From the NCBI RefSeq assembly GCF_001431725.1, contig NZ_CP013106.1:2666001-2730000 (forward strand): a stretch of DNA of 64,000 bases. The letters run 5' to 3'. The translations under genes and the position numbers were made by a program. Below the pieces are notes generated by a model, which saw nothing but the letters and a program-made list of their open reading frames with translations, made no database searches and had not been told where the DNA came from. Within the stretch, counting starts at the first letter, position 1. Each line of letters opens with the position of its first letter. Shown here piece after piece: positions 9,713 to 19,918 of this stretch. This DNA comes from Halomonas huangheensis (GTDB taxonomy: Bacteria; Pseudomonadota; Gammaproteobacteria; Pseudomonadales; Halomonadaceae).

Positions 9713-11110
9713 TCAGCGCTGAAACACCCGATTCAACCCGTTCTGCGCCGCGACACGATAGGCTTCAGCCATCGTCGGATAGTTGAAGGTCGTGTTGACG
9801 AAGTACTTCAGAGTGTTGGCCGCACCCTCCTGCTGCATGATCGCCTGACCGATGTGCACGATTTCCGAGGCCTGGTCGCCGAAGCAGTGGATACCGTAGA
9901 TTTCCAGGCTCTCCTGGTCGAACAGGATCTTGAGCATGCCAACCGTATCGCCGGTAATCTGCGCCCGCGCGGTGTCCTTGAAGAACGCGTGGCCCACTTC
10001 GTAAGGCACCTGCGCTTCGGTCAACTCTCGTTCGGTACGGCCGAAGGAGCTGATTTCGGGGATGGTATAGATCCCGGTTGGCACTTCGGTAACGTAACGG
10101 AAGTCGCTTTCCAGCAGCTTGTTGCAGGCATTGAGTCCCTGATCGTACGCGGCACTGGCCAAACTCGGCCAACCGATGACGTCGCCTGCAGCAACGATAT
10201 GAGGAATCTCGGTGCGATAGTGTTCATCGACCTGTAATTGCCCACGCCCATTCGCCTTGAGACCGATATTCTCCAGGCCCAGTTCATCGGTATTACCGGT
10301 ACGTCCATTGGCCCACAGGAAAGCATCAGCACGCAGACGCTTGCCTGATTTGAGGTGAACGGTCACACCATTGTCGGTGCCCTCGACACGCTCATATTCC
10401 TCATTGTGACGAATCAACACACCGTGCTTGCGCAGGTGATAGGACAAGGCATCACTGATCTCGTCATCGAGGAATGACAGCAGACTGTCGCGGTTATTGA
10501 TCAAGTCGACCTTGAGCCCCAACCCTGAGAAGATCGAGGCATATTCACAGCCGATAACCCCCGCACCAAAGATGATCAGGGTACGCGGTGAGTGCTGGAG
10601 CCCGAGGATAGTATCAGAGCAGTAAATTCGAGGGTGGCGGAAATCGATGTCCGCCGGTCGGTAGGGACGTGAGCCAGTGGCAATAACGATCTGCTCGGCA
10701 ACCAGTTCGTCCTGCTTGTCAGCACTGCCTCTCACCACCAGAGTATGCTCGTCCTTGAAACGCGCAATCCCCTGATACAGGTCAATGCGATTACGGGCAT
10801 AGAAGTTGGTGCGCATGACGACCTGCTGATCGATGGTCACACGCGAGCGCTCGCGCACCTTGGGAAAGGAAAACCAGCGCGGCTCGCCAATATCACGAAA
10901 CATGCTGTTGGTATTGAACGACATGATCTGGCGCACCTGGTGACGCAGCGCCTTGGAAGGAATCGTACCCCAGTGAGTACAGTTACCACCGACGTGGGAT
11001 TGCTTCTCGATCACTGCGACGCGCTTGCCATGCTTGGCCGCATTGATCGCTGCACTCTCTCCGGCTGGTCCGGTACCGATCACCACCACGTCATAGTTGT
11101 GGACTGCCAT
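9713..11110 (-). CDS. sthA: Soluble pyridine nucleotide transhydrogenase
   Basis: 465 residues, the normal family length. It has an FAD-binding Rossmann motif ([13 protein letters not shown], residues 9-21), an NAD(P)-binding motif ([13 protein letters not shown]) and the second FAD contact ([15 protein letters not shown]). The segment [12 protein letters not shown] keeps only the first cysteine of the usual CxxxxC redox pair, the hallmark separating SthA from dihydrolipoamide dehydrogenase and glutathione reductase. It is a cytosolic flavoprotein reoxidising NADPH with NAD+. Downstream of the nqr operon on the same strand, separated by a hairpin. Confidence 0.97.
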   Translation of the reverse strand: MAVHNYDVVVIGTGPAGESAAINAAKHGKRVAVIEKQSHVGGNCTHWGTIPSKALRHQVRQIMSFNTNSMFRDIGEPRWFSFPKVRERSRVTIDQQVVMRTNFYARNRIDLYQGIARFKDEHTLVVRGSADKQDELVAEQIVIATGSRPYRPADIDFRHPRIYCSDTILGLQHSPRTLIIFGAGVIGCEYASIFSGLGLKVDLINNRDSLLSFLDDEISDALSYHLRKHGVLIRHNEEYERVEGTDNGVTVHLKSGKRLRADAFLWANGRTGNTDELGLENIGLKANGRGQLQVDEHYRTEIPHIVAAGDVIGWPSLASAAYDQGLNACNKLLESDFRYVTEVPTGIYTIPEISSFGRTERELTEAQVPYEVGHAFFKDTARAQITGDTVGMLKILFDQESLEIYGIHCFGDQASEIVHIGQAIMQQEGAANTLKYFVNTTFNYPTMAEAYRVAAQNGLNRVFQR

Positions 11111-11207
11111 TGTCTCTCCTTACTGGGGTACTCGCGAAACCGTGATTCCGACAAATCAGGTCTATGCTTCAGAAAGCCAGCACATGCAATGCCCGCGCTT
11201 CTACGTG

Positions 11208-11231
11208 GACGGCGCCCCTCGGGGCGCCGTC
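11208..11231 (-). terminator. GC-rich hairpin downstream of nqrM
   Basis: A perfect 10-bp stem (GACGGCGCCC with GGGCGCCGTC, loop CTCG) lies about 45 bp past the nqrM stop and upstream of sthA. There is no T-run on the minus side (TATTT on the plus side), so it may be a weak terminator or an mRNA-stabilising hairpin. Confidence 0.5.
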
Positions 11232-11275
11232 TATTTGCCTATGTCGATACTATCGGCTCGATGCCTTCAGCCATC

Positions 11276-11533
11276 TCAACGACGAGTGGCATCGTAGCCG
11301 AGATCGAGTCCGCGGTTCTCATCGCTACGTCGACGTGAACTACCGCTACGCTTGCGGGACTCCTCTTCGCAAACCTCATCCTTCCCGCCGCAGATCTCGC
11401 AACCGTCCTTGAGGCCCAGTTGGTTCAGCCCACCGCAGGAACCGGCAATCGGTTTACGCCCGACAATAACTCCAATTGCCATCGCCGCTACGACCAACAA
11501 CATGGCAACAAGCACGATCAGAAAAATACCCAT
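11276..11533 (-). CDS. nqrM: Na+-NQR maturation protein NqrM
   Basis: 85 residues, a small membrane protein with one N-terminal transmembrane helix (about residues 2-24) followed by GRKPIAGSCGGLNQLG and DGCEICGG. The four cysteines are the signature of NqrM (DUF539), required for assembling the iron centre of Na+-NQR. The ATG at 11533 has GAGGAG 6 nt upstream, so the in-frame TTG two codons earlier is not needed. Last gene of the nqr group, separated from nqrF by 316 bp where other genomes often carry apbE. Confidence 0.93.
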   Translation of the reverse strand: MGIFLIVLVAMLLVVAAMAIGVIVGRKPIAGSCGGLNQLGLKDGCEICGGKDEVCEEESRKRSGSSRRRSDENRGLDLGYDATRR

Positions 11534-11849
11534 CTTCAACTCCTCGCCTACGGTCGGCGTACGGTACTGCCTGTAGGCAGCACTCGTTGATTATCGTCAC
11601 CCTTGACTGATGACCACTACATTCTGTGTGAAGTTCCAGAAGTGGCAGATTGTCATGCTGGGTGTCTTCAAGGTTCACGGGATGTCCGGGAATGGTGATC
11701 ACCCTGCGAGTGGGACGTCTGGCGAGTCTCATCACCGCCGTCATCAACATGCCCTGACACCTCGTTGGACGCCTCCATTATGCCAGAAAATGGTGGATTC
11801 CGATACGCAGAAGCCGGCCCTGAGGCCGGCTTCTGGCAGTGCTTGAGGA
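11534..11849. other. Gene-free spacer between nqrF and nqrM
   Basis: 316 bp. Apart from the hairpin next to nqrF I see no convincing gene. The one longer minus-strand ORF here (11750-11454) shows no ApbE-like motif and overlaps the start of nqrM. The spacer lies where an apbE gene would be expected. Confidence 0.5.
11808..11835 (-). terminator. Hairpin after nqrF
   Basis: A perfect 12-bp stem (CAGAAGCCGGCC with GGCCGGCTTCTG, loop CTGA) starts 14 bp past the nqrF stop. No adjacent T-run on the minus strand. It could terminate or reduce transcription between nqrF and nqrM. Confidence 0.6.
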
Positions 11850-13082
11850 TCAGCCGCCAAAGTCATCCAACAGGATGTTCTCGGGCTCAACCCCCATGTC
11901 ATTCAACATCTTGATCACGGAGGCGTTCATCATCGGCGGCCCACACATGTAGTACTCGCAGTCTTCCGGAGCCGGATGATCCTTGAGGTACATGTCGTAG
12001 AGCACATTGTGGATGAAGCCTGTCGGACCTTCCCAGTTATCTTCCGGTTGTGGATCAGACAGCGCCAGGTGCCAGGTGAAGTTGTCGTGCTCTTCAGCCA
12101 GCTTGTCATACTCTTCGTTGTAGAAGGTCTCACGCCAGGAGCGCGCACCGTACCAGAAGGTCATCTTGCGCGTGCTGTGCAAACGCTTGAGCTGGTCGAA
12201 GATATGACTGCGCATCGGCGCCATACCAGCACCGCCACCGATGAAGACCATTTCGGCATCAGTGTCCTTGGCAAAGAACTCACCAAAGGGACCCATGACC
12301 GTCACCTTGTCGCCTGCCTTCAGGTTGAAGACGTAAGTCGACATCAGGCCAGGCGGATGACTGGAGTTGGGCGGAGGCGTGGCGATACGGATATTGAACT
12401 TGAGAATACCCTTCTCTTCCGGATAGTTGGCCATCGAGTAAGCGCGGATGACCTCTTCGGAATTCTTGTGGGAGATGTTGAACAGGCCAAACTTCTCCCA
12501 GTCGCCGCGGTACTCTTCTTCAACATCAAAATTGGAGAAGTTGACGTCATAGGGCGGAGCAACCAGCTGCACATAACCACCTGCACGGAAAGCGACTTCC
12601 TCGCCTTCCGGCAGCTTGAGGTTAAGCTCCTTGATGAAGGTGGCAACGTTGGGGTTCTCGATGACCTCACATTCCCACTTCTTGACGCCGAAGACCTCCT
12701 CGGGCACCTCAATCTTCATGTCCTGCTTGACCGGAACCTGGCAGGACAGGCGCCAGCCGGACTTCTTCTCGCGCAGGGTGAAGTGTGATTCCTCGGTCGG
12801 CAGGATCGAGCCGCCACCGTCGCTGACGCGGCAGCGACACTGGGCACAGGAGCCACCGCCACCACAGGCGGAAGAAAGAAAGATGCCGTTGGCTGCCAGA
12901 GTGTTGAGCAGCTTGCCGCCGGCTTGAGTAGTCAGGGTATGCTCGGGGTCACCATTGACCTCGATGGTCACGTCGCCAGTACTGACGAGCTTGCTGCGGG
13001 CCGCCAGAATCACCGCCGTCAGACTGATGACGATAACGGTGAACATGATGACGCCGAGCACGATGACTGTTGTATCAACCAT
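11850..13082 (-). CDS. nqrF: Na+-NQR subunit F, NADH dehydrogenase module
   Basis: 410 residues. One N-terminal transmembrane helix (about residues 4-27) precedes a [2Fe-2S] ferredoxin domain with Cys73, Cys79, Cys82 ([10 protein letters not shown]) and Cys114. A ferredoxin-reductase module follows: FAD-binding RAYSMANYP and NADH-binding [13 protein letters not shown] plus YYMCGPP. It oxidises NADH on the cytoplasmic side and passes electrons through FAD and 2Fe-2S into the complex. The C-terminal DDFGG is typical. Sixth gene of the operon, 59 bp after nqrE. Confidence 0.98.
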   Translation of the reverse strand: MVDTTVIVLGVIMFTVIVISLTAVILAARSKLVSTGDVTIEVNGDPEHTLTTQAGGKLLNTLAANGIFLSSACGGGGSCAQCRCRVSDGGGSILPTEESHFTLREKKSGWRLSCQVPVKQDMKIEVPEEVFGVKKWECEVIENPNVATFIKELNLKLPEGEEVAFRAGGYVQLVAPPYDVNFSNFDVEEEYRGDWEKFGLFNISHKNSEEVIRAYSMANYPEEKGILKFNIRIATPPPNSSHPPGLMSTYVFNLKAGDKVTVMGPFGEFFAKDTDAEMVFIGGGAGMAPMRSHIFDQLKRLHSTRKMTFWYGARSWRETFYNEEYDKLAEEHDNFTWHLALSDPQPEDNWEGPTGFIHNVLYDMYLKDHPAPEDCEYYMCGPPMMNASVIKMLNDMGVEPENILLDDFGG

Positions 13083-13141
13083 GTCGGTTTCCTATTGCTA
13101 GCGTTTCCGTGTACCCGGCGGCAAAGGCCGCCGGATCGCGC

Positions 13142-13759
<618 letters not shown>

Positions 13760-13760
13760 C

Positions 13761-14429
13761 TTACACGGCCTCCTTGGGCTCGGTGTTGGCCTTCATGACG
13801 AACTCATTGCTCTCGATCTGTTCAGGATTGATCGCGCGCAGCGCCCAGATCAACAGACCGATAATGAAGAACGCCGACGGCGGCAGCAGTAGCAGACCAT
13901 TGGGCACATACCAGCCGCCGTTCTGCACGGTTTCGAGGATGGTGATGCCGAACAGGCTACCGGCACCAAACAGCTCGCGGAAGAAGCCGACAGTCATCAG
14001 GATGAAGCCATAGCCCAGACCATTACCGATGCCATCAAGGAATGACAGTCCCGGAGTATTGGTCATGGCGAAGCCTTCGGCACGGCCCATAACGATACAG
14101 TTGGTGATGATCAGACCAACAAACACCGACAGCTGCTTGGACATGTCATAGGCGAAGGCCTTGAGCAGCTGATCAACCACGATAACCAGCGACGCGATGA
14201 TGGTCATCTGCACGATGATCCGGATCGACGACGGGATATGGTTACGAATCAGCGAGACAAACATGCTGGAGAAGGCCGTGACGAAAATCACCGCTATCGT
14301 CATGACCAGCGAAACGCTGAGGCTACTGGTAACCGCCAGTGCCGAGCAGATACCGAGGATCTGCAGGGCGATGGGGTTGTTCTTGAAGATGGGCGTGACG
14401 ATAACGCCCTTGGGAGTCGGTGCAGACAT
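13761..14429 (-). CDS. nqrD: Na+-NQR subunit D
   Basis: 222 residues, six predicted transmembrane helices, homologous to RnfE. It contains the conserved cysteine segments [10 protein letters not shown] and [17 protein letters not shown], with the latter Cys paired with that of NqrE around the membrane iron centre. Lies 2 bp after nqrC and 1 bp before nqrE. Confidence 0.98.
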   Translation of the reverse strand: MSAPTPKGVIVTPIFKNNPIALQILGICSALAVTSSLSVSLVMTIAVIFVTAFSSMFVSLIRNHIPSSIRIIVQMTIIASLVIVVDQLLKAFAYDMSKQLSVFVGLIITNCIVMGRAEGFAMTNTPGLSFLDGIGNGLGYGFILMTVGFFRELFGAGSLFGITILETVQNGGWYVPNGLLLLPPSAFFIIGLLIWALRAINPEQIESNEFVMKANTEPKEAV

Positions 14430-14431
14430 GA

Positions 14432-15268
14432 TCAGGCTCCTTCGCTTGCGTCGGAAGTGCTGGCAGCTTCATCAGCACTGGCCTGTGGGGCATCAGCACC
14501 TTCCACGCCGCCACGGAAGCGCGCGAGGTAAGGACCGAAGCCTTCCTGTCCCAGCCAGAACTGTACAAGATGGGTCACACCGCGGCTGGTCAGCGTTGCG
14601 CCAGACAGCGCGTCGACTTCGGTCGATTCGCTCGCACCACCCTTGACCAGTGCAATGGACGGTTCCATGGCGTCGGCAGATGCATAGACCTCCTTGCCTT
14701 CCCACTGGGCCTTCCAGCGCGGGTTATCGACTTCGCCACCCAGACCTGGTGTCTCGGAATGGGAGAAGAAGGTAATACCACTGATGGTATTGCCATCGCC
14801 TTGAATCGACAGATAACCACGCATCAGTCCCCAAAGACCCTGACCGCGAATCGGCAGGATGATCTGCTCAGGACTATCGGTATCACCGACCAGGTAGACC
14901 GTGGCGTACTTTTCCTGACGATTGATGCCCGCGATATCGCGTTCACCGGACAGTGTGCGCGACTGAGCCGGATCCTGAGAAGCTTCATAGCCATCGAAGG
15001 TCTCCGGGTCCACGGAATCCGTGTACTCACCGGTTTCCAGGTCCACTACACGCGGCGTAACAGCACGAGAGAACTCATCCTGTACGCTCATGCCCTGCTC
15101 ATAGAGGTCCGCCACCGCCAGGATATTGGTCTTGCGGTCCAGCTCCTGGTTGAGCTCCTGCTTGGAACGCAGGGCAACGGCAGCAGTCGAGACGATGATC
15201 GAACACACCAGGCATAGTGCGAATGCAACCGTCAGGATCTTCTTGATGGAGTTGTTGCCTTGTGCCAT
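14432..15268 (-). CDS. nqrC: Na+-NQR subunit C, covalent FMN subunit
   Basis: 278 residues. One N-terminal transmembrane helix (about residues 12-32) and a periplasmic FMN-binding domain. The flavinylation motif LSGATLTS puts the acceptor threonine at residue 225, the position known in Vibrio. FMN attachment needs an ApbE flavin transferase, which is not encoded in this operon. An Ala/Ser/Glu-rich C-terminal tail of about 25 residues looks variable. The start overlaps the nqrB stop by 1 bp. Confidence 0.98.
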   Translation of the reverse strand: MAQGNNSIKKILTVAFALCLVCSIIVSTAAVALRSKQELNQELDRKTNILAVADLYEQGMSVQDEFSRAVTPRVVDLETGEYTDSVDPETFDGYEASQDPAQSRTLSGERDIAGINRQEKYATVYLVGDTDSPEQIILPIRGQGLWGLMRGYLSIQGDGNTISGITFFSHSETPGLGGEVDNPRWKAQWEGKEVYASADAMEPSIALVKGGASESTEVDALSGATLTSRGVTHLVQFWLGQEGFGPYLARFRGGVEGADAPQASADEAASTSDASEGA

Positions 15269-16494
15269 CAGTCGCTCTCCTTGGCCACCACGGCGGTGCG
15301 CTTGGCACGACGCTTGATGTTGGCCTCAACAAAGAAGTGGTCGATGAGAGGCGCAAACAGGTTGGCGAACAGGATCGCCAGCATGATGCCCTCGGGGAAA
15401 GCCGGGTTGACCACGCGGATCAATACCGTCATCACACCAATGAGAGCGCCAAAGATGTACCGGCCTGGATTGGTCATGGATGCCGATACCGGATCCGTGG
15501 CCATGAACACCATACCGAAGGCGAAACCGCCCAACACGAAGTGCCAGTACCAGGGCATGGCAAACATCGGGTTGGAATCGGAACCTACAAGATTGAAGAT
15601 CGCGCTCATCGCCACCATACCGAGGAATACCCCCAGCACGATGCGCCAGCTGGCGATCCCCATACCAATCAATACCACCGCACCAATCAGAATCGCCAAT
15701 GTCGACGTCTCACCGACAGAACCGGGGATGAAGCCGAGGAATGCATCCCACCAGCTGTACTGATCCTGAAGTGCCGCCATACCGCTGGTGTAAGCGGTAG
15801 AAAGTGGCGTCGCACCAGTAAAGCCATCCGCGGCAACCCAGACCGAATCACCAGAGATCTGCGCCGGATAGGCAAAGTACAGGAAGGCACGACCGGTCAG
15901 CGCCGGGTTGAGGAAGTTCTTGCCGGTACCGCCGAAGATTTCCTTGCCGATCACCACACCGAAGGTGATACCCAACGCCACCTGCCACAACGGGATGGTG
16001 GTTGGAAGAATCAGCGCAAACAGCACCGAGGTGACGAAGAAACCTTCGTTGACCTCGTGGCCACGCTTGATGGCAAACAGTACTTCCCAGAAACCACCGA
16101 CGACAAAGGTCACCAGGTAGATGGGAATAAAGTAGGTGGCACCCAGCACAAAGTTGGACCACAAACTGCCAGCCTCATGGCCACCGGCCAGGGTCAGCAG
16201 GATCATCTCGCGCCAGCCGCCCATGCTCTCGAAACCACCGGCAATGGCGGCATTGGCCTGCCAGCCGGCATTCCACATACCGAAGAGCATGGCCGGGAAC
16301 GTGCAGAACCACACCGTGATCATGATGCGTTTGAGATCGATACCATCACGCACGTGAGCAGTGGTCTTGGTCACACTCGGCGGTGCGTAGAAGATGGTGT
16401 CGACCGCTTCATACAGCGGGTAGAACTTCTCGTATTTGCCGCCCTTGTGGAAGTGCGGCTCGAGATTATCGAGTGTCTGTCGAATACCCATCAT
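15268..16494 (-). CDS. nqrB: Na+-NQR subunit B, covalent FMN/riboflavin subunit
   Basis: 408 residues with about ten predicted membrane helices; forms the main Na+ pathway. The covalent FMN motif reads DGFTGATPL with the acceptor Thr at residue 229, so the first motif residue is Thr rather than the usual Ser. The N-terminal cytoplasmic stretch and the [18 protein letters not shown] segment are typical. 1-bp overlaps with both nqrA and nqrC support tight co-translation. Confidence 0.98.
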   Translation of the reverse strand: MMGIRQTLDNLEPHFHKGGKYEKFYPLYEAVDTIFYAPPSVTKTTAHVRDGIDLKRIMITVWFCTFPAMLFGMWNAGWQANAAIAGGFESMGGWREMILLTLAGGHEAGSLWSNFVLGATYFIPIYLVTFVVGGFWEVLFAIKRGHEVNEGFFVTSVLFALILPTTIPLWQVALGITFGVVIGKEIFGGTGKNFLNPALTGRAFLYFAYPAQISGDSVWVAADGFTGATPLSTAYTSGMAALQDQYSWWDAFLGFIPGSVGETSTLAILIGAVVLIGMGIASWRIVLGVFLGMVAMSAIFNLVGSDSNPMFAMPWYWHFVLGGFAFGMVFMATDPVSASMTNPGRYIFGALIGVMTVLIRVVNPAFPEGIMLAILFANLFAPLIDHFFVEANIKRRAKRTAVVAKESD

Positions 16495-17843
16495 CAGGCC
16501 TCTTTCTCGATCATGGTGAGGTTATCGCGCAGGATGGGACCGTATTCGTACTTGCCTGGGCACACGTAGGTGCACAGCGCCAGGTCTTCCTCATCCAGTT
16601 CAAGACAGCCCAACTGCATCCCTGTCTCGATGTCGCCGACAATCAACGTACGCAGCAACTGCGTCGGCAGGATGTCCAGCGGCATGACCTTCTCATAGGC
16701 CCCCACCGGCACCATGGCACGTTCGGAGCCATTGGTGGATGTGTCCGGCGCGTAGTTGCTCAGACCCTTGATCTTCGAAAGGTAGATACCCAATACCGAA
16801 TGACGGTTACCACCGGGTGACAACCAGCCCATGAAGGCACGCTTGTTACCCTCTTCAAGCAGGCTGAGCTGATTGTGGAAGCGTCCCAGGTAACGCAAGC
16901 CGCCTTCGGCAGTGAAGCCAGAGAATACACCGCCACTGATCACTCGAGTATCGTCCGGAGCCTTCACCTCACCGGCCAACAGCTCATCAGTGCTGGCACC
17001 AATACGGGTGCGTACCAGACGCGGCTTCTCGGCACGTGGACCACCGATGGCGACAACGCGACGCGTATCCAGCTTACCTTCGCTGAACAAGGCACCGATG
17101 GCGATGACATCCTGATAGCCGATATGCCATACACGACGCTGCAGAGACGCCGGAGACAGGTAGTGGATATGAGTGCCAACCAGACCAGCCGGATGCACGC
17201 CACCGAAAGTCTCGTGCTGAACACCACTGACACCGACGCCTGGCACGCTGACATCAGGCGCGGTGCACAGGAACACCTTGCCCTCGGTCAGACGCGTCAA
17301 GACCTTGAGACCATCTTCGAATGCCTCGGCACGCTCACCAATCACCAGCGACGGATCGCCAGCCAGCGGCTGAGTATCAATGGCGGTGACAAAGATATCC
17401 TGAGGTATGGAATCGAGGGCTGGCGTGCGCGAAAAAGGGCGTGTGCGCAATGCGGTCCATAGACCGGACTCGACCAGTTGATCGACCACGGTCTGACGCT
17501 CGAGCTTGTCCAGGCCATCCCGGCCATGTGCGGTGAAGGCCACCGCTTCCTCACTGTCGTCAACCTTGATCACTACCGACAGAAGTCTACGCTTCTCACC
17601 ACGGTTGACCGCCACGACTTCACCAGCCGCCGGTGCCGTGAAACGCACCCCATCGACCTTCTTGTCGGTGAACAGTAGCTGGCCCAGTTTGACCTTGTCC
17701 CCTTCCCGGACCTCCATGGTTGGCTTCATGCCAACATAGTCGGTCCCCAGGATTGCCACGTGACGAACCGGCCGCGCATCCTCGATACGCTGCTCCGGCC
17801 CGCCCGCGATGGGGAGATCCAGGCCTTTCTTGACTTCGATCAT
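16494..17843 (-). CDS. nqrA: Na+-NQR subunit A
   Basis: 449 residues, the family length. The start is set at the ATG at 17843 ([14 protein letters not shown]), the conserved NqrA N terminus; the frame is open for 50 more codons upstream, but that part includes the putative promoter and is unlike NqrA. A soluble cytoplasmic subunit with an RnfC-like barrel domain. First gene of the operon, behind a leader of about 125 nt. Confidence 0.97.
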   Translation of the reverse strand: MIEVKKGLDLPIAGGPEQRIEDARPVRHVAILGTDYVGMKPTMEVREGDKVKLGQLLFTDKKVDGVRFTAPAAGEVVAVNRGEKRRLLSVVIKVDDSEEAVAFTAHGRDGLDKLERQTVVDQLVESGLWTALRTRPFSRTPALDSIPQDIFVTAIDTQPLAGDPSLVIGERAEAFEDGLKVLTRLTEGKVFLCTAPDVSVPGVGVSGVQHETFGGVHPAGLVGTHIHYLSPASLQRRVWHIGYQDVIAIGALFSEGKLDTRRVVAIGGPRAEKPRLVRTRIGASTDELLAGEVKAPDDTRVISGGVFSGFTAEGGLRYLGRFHNQLSLLEEGNKRAFMGWLSPGGNRHSVLGIYLSKIKGLSNYAPDTSTNGSERAMVPVGAYEKVMPLDILPTQLLRTLIVGDIETGMQLGCLELDEEDLALCTYVCPGKYEYGPILRDNLTMIEKEA

Positions 17844-17975
17844 AGTCTCGCCCAGTTGATGGATCGTTGAATGATGGACAGGGGTTCGATGGAAATGAGA
17901 GGAATTCTTGTTATCTTGATCGCATTGCCTATCACGCCGAGGCGAGCTCGAACCACCCCCGAAAAAATCCTCCGT

Positions 17976-18004
17976 ATTATAAAGAGAAGGCACCGGATTG
18001 ACTA
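17976..18004 (-). promoter_or_regulatory. Probable sigma-70 promoter of the nqr operon
   Basis: On the minus strand a perfect TATAAT (17981-17976) is spaced 17 bp from TAGTCA (18004-17999), a 4/6 match to the -35 consensus. It lies between the gap2 terminator and nqrA, predicting a start near 17969. Confidence 0.5.
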
Positions 18005-18060
18005 CATGATCGAACGTCGCAACGACGATCAGATCGGTAAAATATGTGCCAAAAACACAT

Positions 18061-18094
18061 AAAAAACCCCTTGCAGATCAATATCTGCAAGGGG
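18061..18094 (-). terminator. Rho-independent terminator of gap2
   Basis: A perfect 12-bp stem (CCCCTTGCAGAT with ATCTGCAAGGGG, loop CAAT) is followed on the minus strand by six T and then a second T-rich stretch. It starts 45 bp past the gap2 stop and insulates the nqr promoter. One of the clearest terminators in the window. Confidence 0.93.
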
Positions 18095-18138
18095 TATGCA
18101 CGATCGAAAAAACCCGCTAGCGAGCGTTTTCCAGCGCT

Positions 18139-19599
18139 TTAATGGGCAGCGTGAGGCAACTTCAGGAACGCCACGTTCGAAATTTGCTGCAGGATACGAA
18201 TGACCTGGCAGCTGTAGCCAAATTCATTGTCGTACCAAACGTACAACACCGCATGACGCCCCTGAGCGATGGTTGCCTTGGCATCGACAATACCCGCGTG
18301 ACGGTTGCCGACGAAATCGGTGGAAACCACTTCCGGCGAATCAACATAATCGATCTGCTTCTGGAAGTCGGAACCGATGGACATGCGACGCAGATAGTCA
18401 TTCAGCGCCTCACGATCGACTTCCTTGTTCAGAGACAGGTTGAGAATCGCCATTGACACATTGGGCGTCGGCACCCGAATGGCATTACCGGTCAACTTAC
18501 CACCCAGCTCAGGCAGGGCCTTGGCTACCGCCTTGGCGGCGCCAGTCTCGGTCAACACCATATTGAGAGGGGCACTGCGACCGCGACGATCACCCTTGTG
18601 GTAATTGTCGATCAGATTCTGGTCATTGGTATAGCTGTGCACGGTCTCCACATGACCATGCTCGATGCCATATTCATCATTGAGCACCTTGAGAACCGGC
18701 ACGATGGCATTGGTGGTACACGATGCTGCAGAGATGATGCGATCTTCGGCACTGATATCGGAATGGTTGATGCCATAGACAATATTCTTGACATCGCCCT
18801 TGCCGGGAGCCGTCAGCAGAGCCTTGGACACGCCCTTGCACTCAAGGTGCTGAGACAGGCCAGCCTCATCGCGCCAGATACCGGTATTGTCGACGACGAC
18901 CGCATTGGTGATGCCATATTGGGTATAGTCGATCTCACTCGGCGAATCGGCGTAGATCACCTGGATGACATTGCCGTTGGCCGTCAGGGTGCGTGATTCC
19001 GCGCAGACACTGATAGTGCCATGAAAAGGCCCGTGCACACTGTCACGACGCAGCAGACTGGCGCGCTTCTCAAGGTCCTTGGCAATATCACCACGACCGC
19101 GCACGACTATCGCACGCAGACGCAGAAGGTTACCGCCACCGGCCTTCTCGACCAGCACCCGCGCAAGGATACGGCCGATACGACCGAAGCCATAGAGCAC
19201 GACATCCTTGGGTTCGCCGGTTCCCGCCTGCGGGTCATGGCTATCGACGATCTCAGCCAGGTGCTCACGAATGAAGGCCATGGCATCACCACCGCCCTGC
19301 TTCTTGAAGGCTACACCCAGCTTGCCGACATCAACATGCGCAGGTCCGAGATTAAGCTCAGCCATCGCCTGAACCAGCGGGAAAGTGTCTCTCACCGACA
19401 GTTCAGTTCCCTCGATCTTACGCACGAAGCGATGATCCTTGAGAATACGGATGACGCTGCGATTGAACAGCGAACGACCGAACATGGTGGTGACCACGTT
19501 ATTACGGCGGTACAGGCTACCGATCAGAGGAATCATCTGCTCGGCAATCGCCTGATTGTCGTGCCATTCCTGGAAAACAATTTCAGGTTGCTGGCTCAC
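18139..19599 (-). CDS. Glyceraldehyde-3-phosphate dehydrogenase, N-terminally extended type
   Basis: 486 residues, about 150 longer than classical GAPDH. The Rossmann motif YGFGRIGR begins only near residue 136 and the catalytic Cys294 lies in ISAASCTTNAIV. The first 130 residues form an additional mostly helical domain. This long type lies between mfd and nqrA in pseudomonads too, so it is probably an ancestral arrangement. Expected reaction is phosphorylating oxidation of glyceraldehyde 3-phosphate or its gluconeogenic reversal; cofactor preference cannot be read here. The start is GTG with GAGG 6 nt upstream. Confidence 0.92.
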   Translation of the reverse strand: MSQQPEIVFQEWHDNQAIAEQMIPLIGSLYRRNNVVTTMFGRSLFNRSVIRILKDHRFVRKIEGTELSVRDTFPLVQAMAELNLGPAHVDVGKLGVAFKKQGGGDAMAFIREHLAEIVDSHDPQAGTGEPKDVVLYGFGRIGRILARVLVEKAGGGNLLRLRAIVVRGRGDIAKDLEKRASLLRRDSVHGPFHGTISVCAESRTLTANGNVIQVIYADSPSEIDYTQYGITNAVVVDNTGIWRDEAGLSQHLECKGVSKALLTAPGKGDVKNIVYGINHSDISAEDRIISAASCTTNAIVPVLKVLNDEYGIEHGHVETVHSYTNDQNLIDNYHKGDRRGRSAPLNMVLTETGAAKAVAKALPELGGKLTGNAIRVPTPNVSMAILNLSLNKEVDREALNDYLRRMSIGSDFQKQIDYVDSPEVVSTDFVGNRHAGIVDAKATIAQGRHAVLYVWYDNEFGYSCQVIRILQQISNVAFLKLPHAAH

Positions 19600-19635
19600 G
19601 GGGGACCTCTATGTAGGGGGCAGGAAAACGTTCGT

Positions 19636-19664
19636 ATTATCTGACCACGATTCAGACAGGGCAA
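19636..19664 (-). promoter_or_regulatory. Putative promoter of gap2
   Basis: Minus-strand GATAAT (19641-19636) and TTGCCC (19664-19659) with an exact 17-bp spacer, placing transcription start about 30 bp before the GTG start codon. Confidence 0.45.
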
Positions 19665-19763
19665 TCGCTGTATGGTCGCATTCCCTGTAGGCGCATTACA
19701 GAAATAGCTATTTGACTACATGACGGAAATGAGGCTGGTATGATGAAGGGCAATGTAAACGGC

Positions 19764-19875
19764 AAGCTGTAAGCTGCTAGTCAAAAGCTGTAAGCAACCC
19801 CGTTCCCCGGCTTCTGATCCAGCCAACCCGTGGCTCGCCGCCCGAGGCTTATAGCTTATAGCTCAAGACTTACGA
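19764..19875. repeat. Intergenic heptad element (copy B)
   Basis: Five AAG-phased heptamers (AAGCTGT, AAGCTGC, TAGTCAA, AAGCTGT, AAGCAAC; 19764-19798) are followed by a core of about 49 bp and four CTT-phased heptamers (CTTATAG twice, CTCAAGA, CTTACGA; 19848-19875). The core holds AACCCCGTTCCCCGGCTT, nearly the same as the minus strand of copy A. It occupies most of the 319-bp divergent spacer between gap2 and mfd; the rest holds the gap2 promoter and nothing else I recognise. Confidence 0.72.
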
Positions 19876-19918
19876 TTTATGGCAGTGCCTGTCACCCACC
19901 GACATCGACAAGACTCGC

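Noticed and set aside
11454..11750. Remnant of apbE in the nqrF-nqrM spacer
   Set aside because: The translated ORF shows no ApbE motif; the spacer is too short for more than a fragment.
15262..16569. 435-codon ORF antisense to nqrB
   Set aside because: Mirror of a high-GC coding sequence; Arg/His/Gly/Thr-rich product without domain, while nqrB is beyond doubt.
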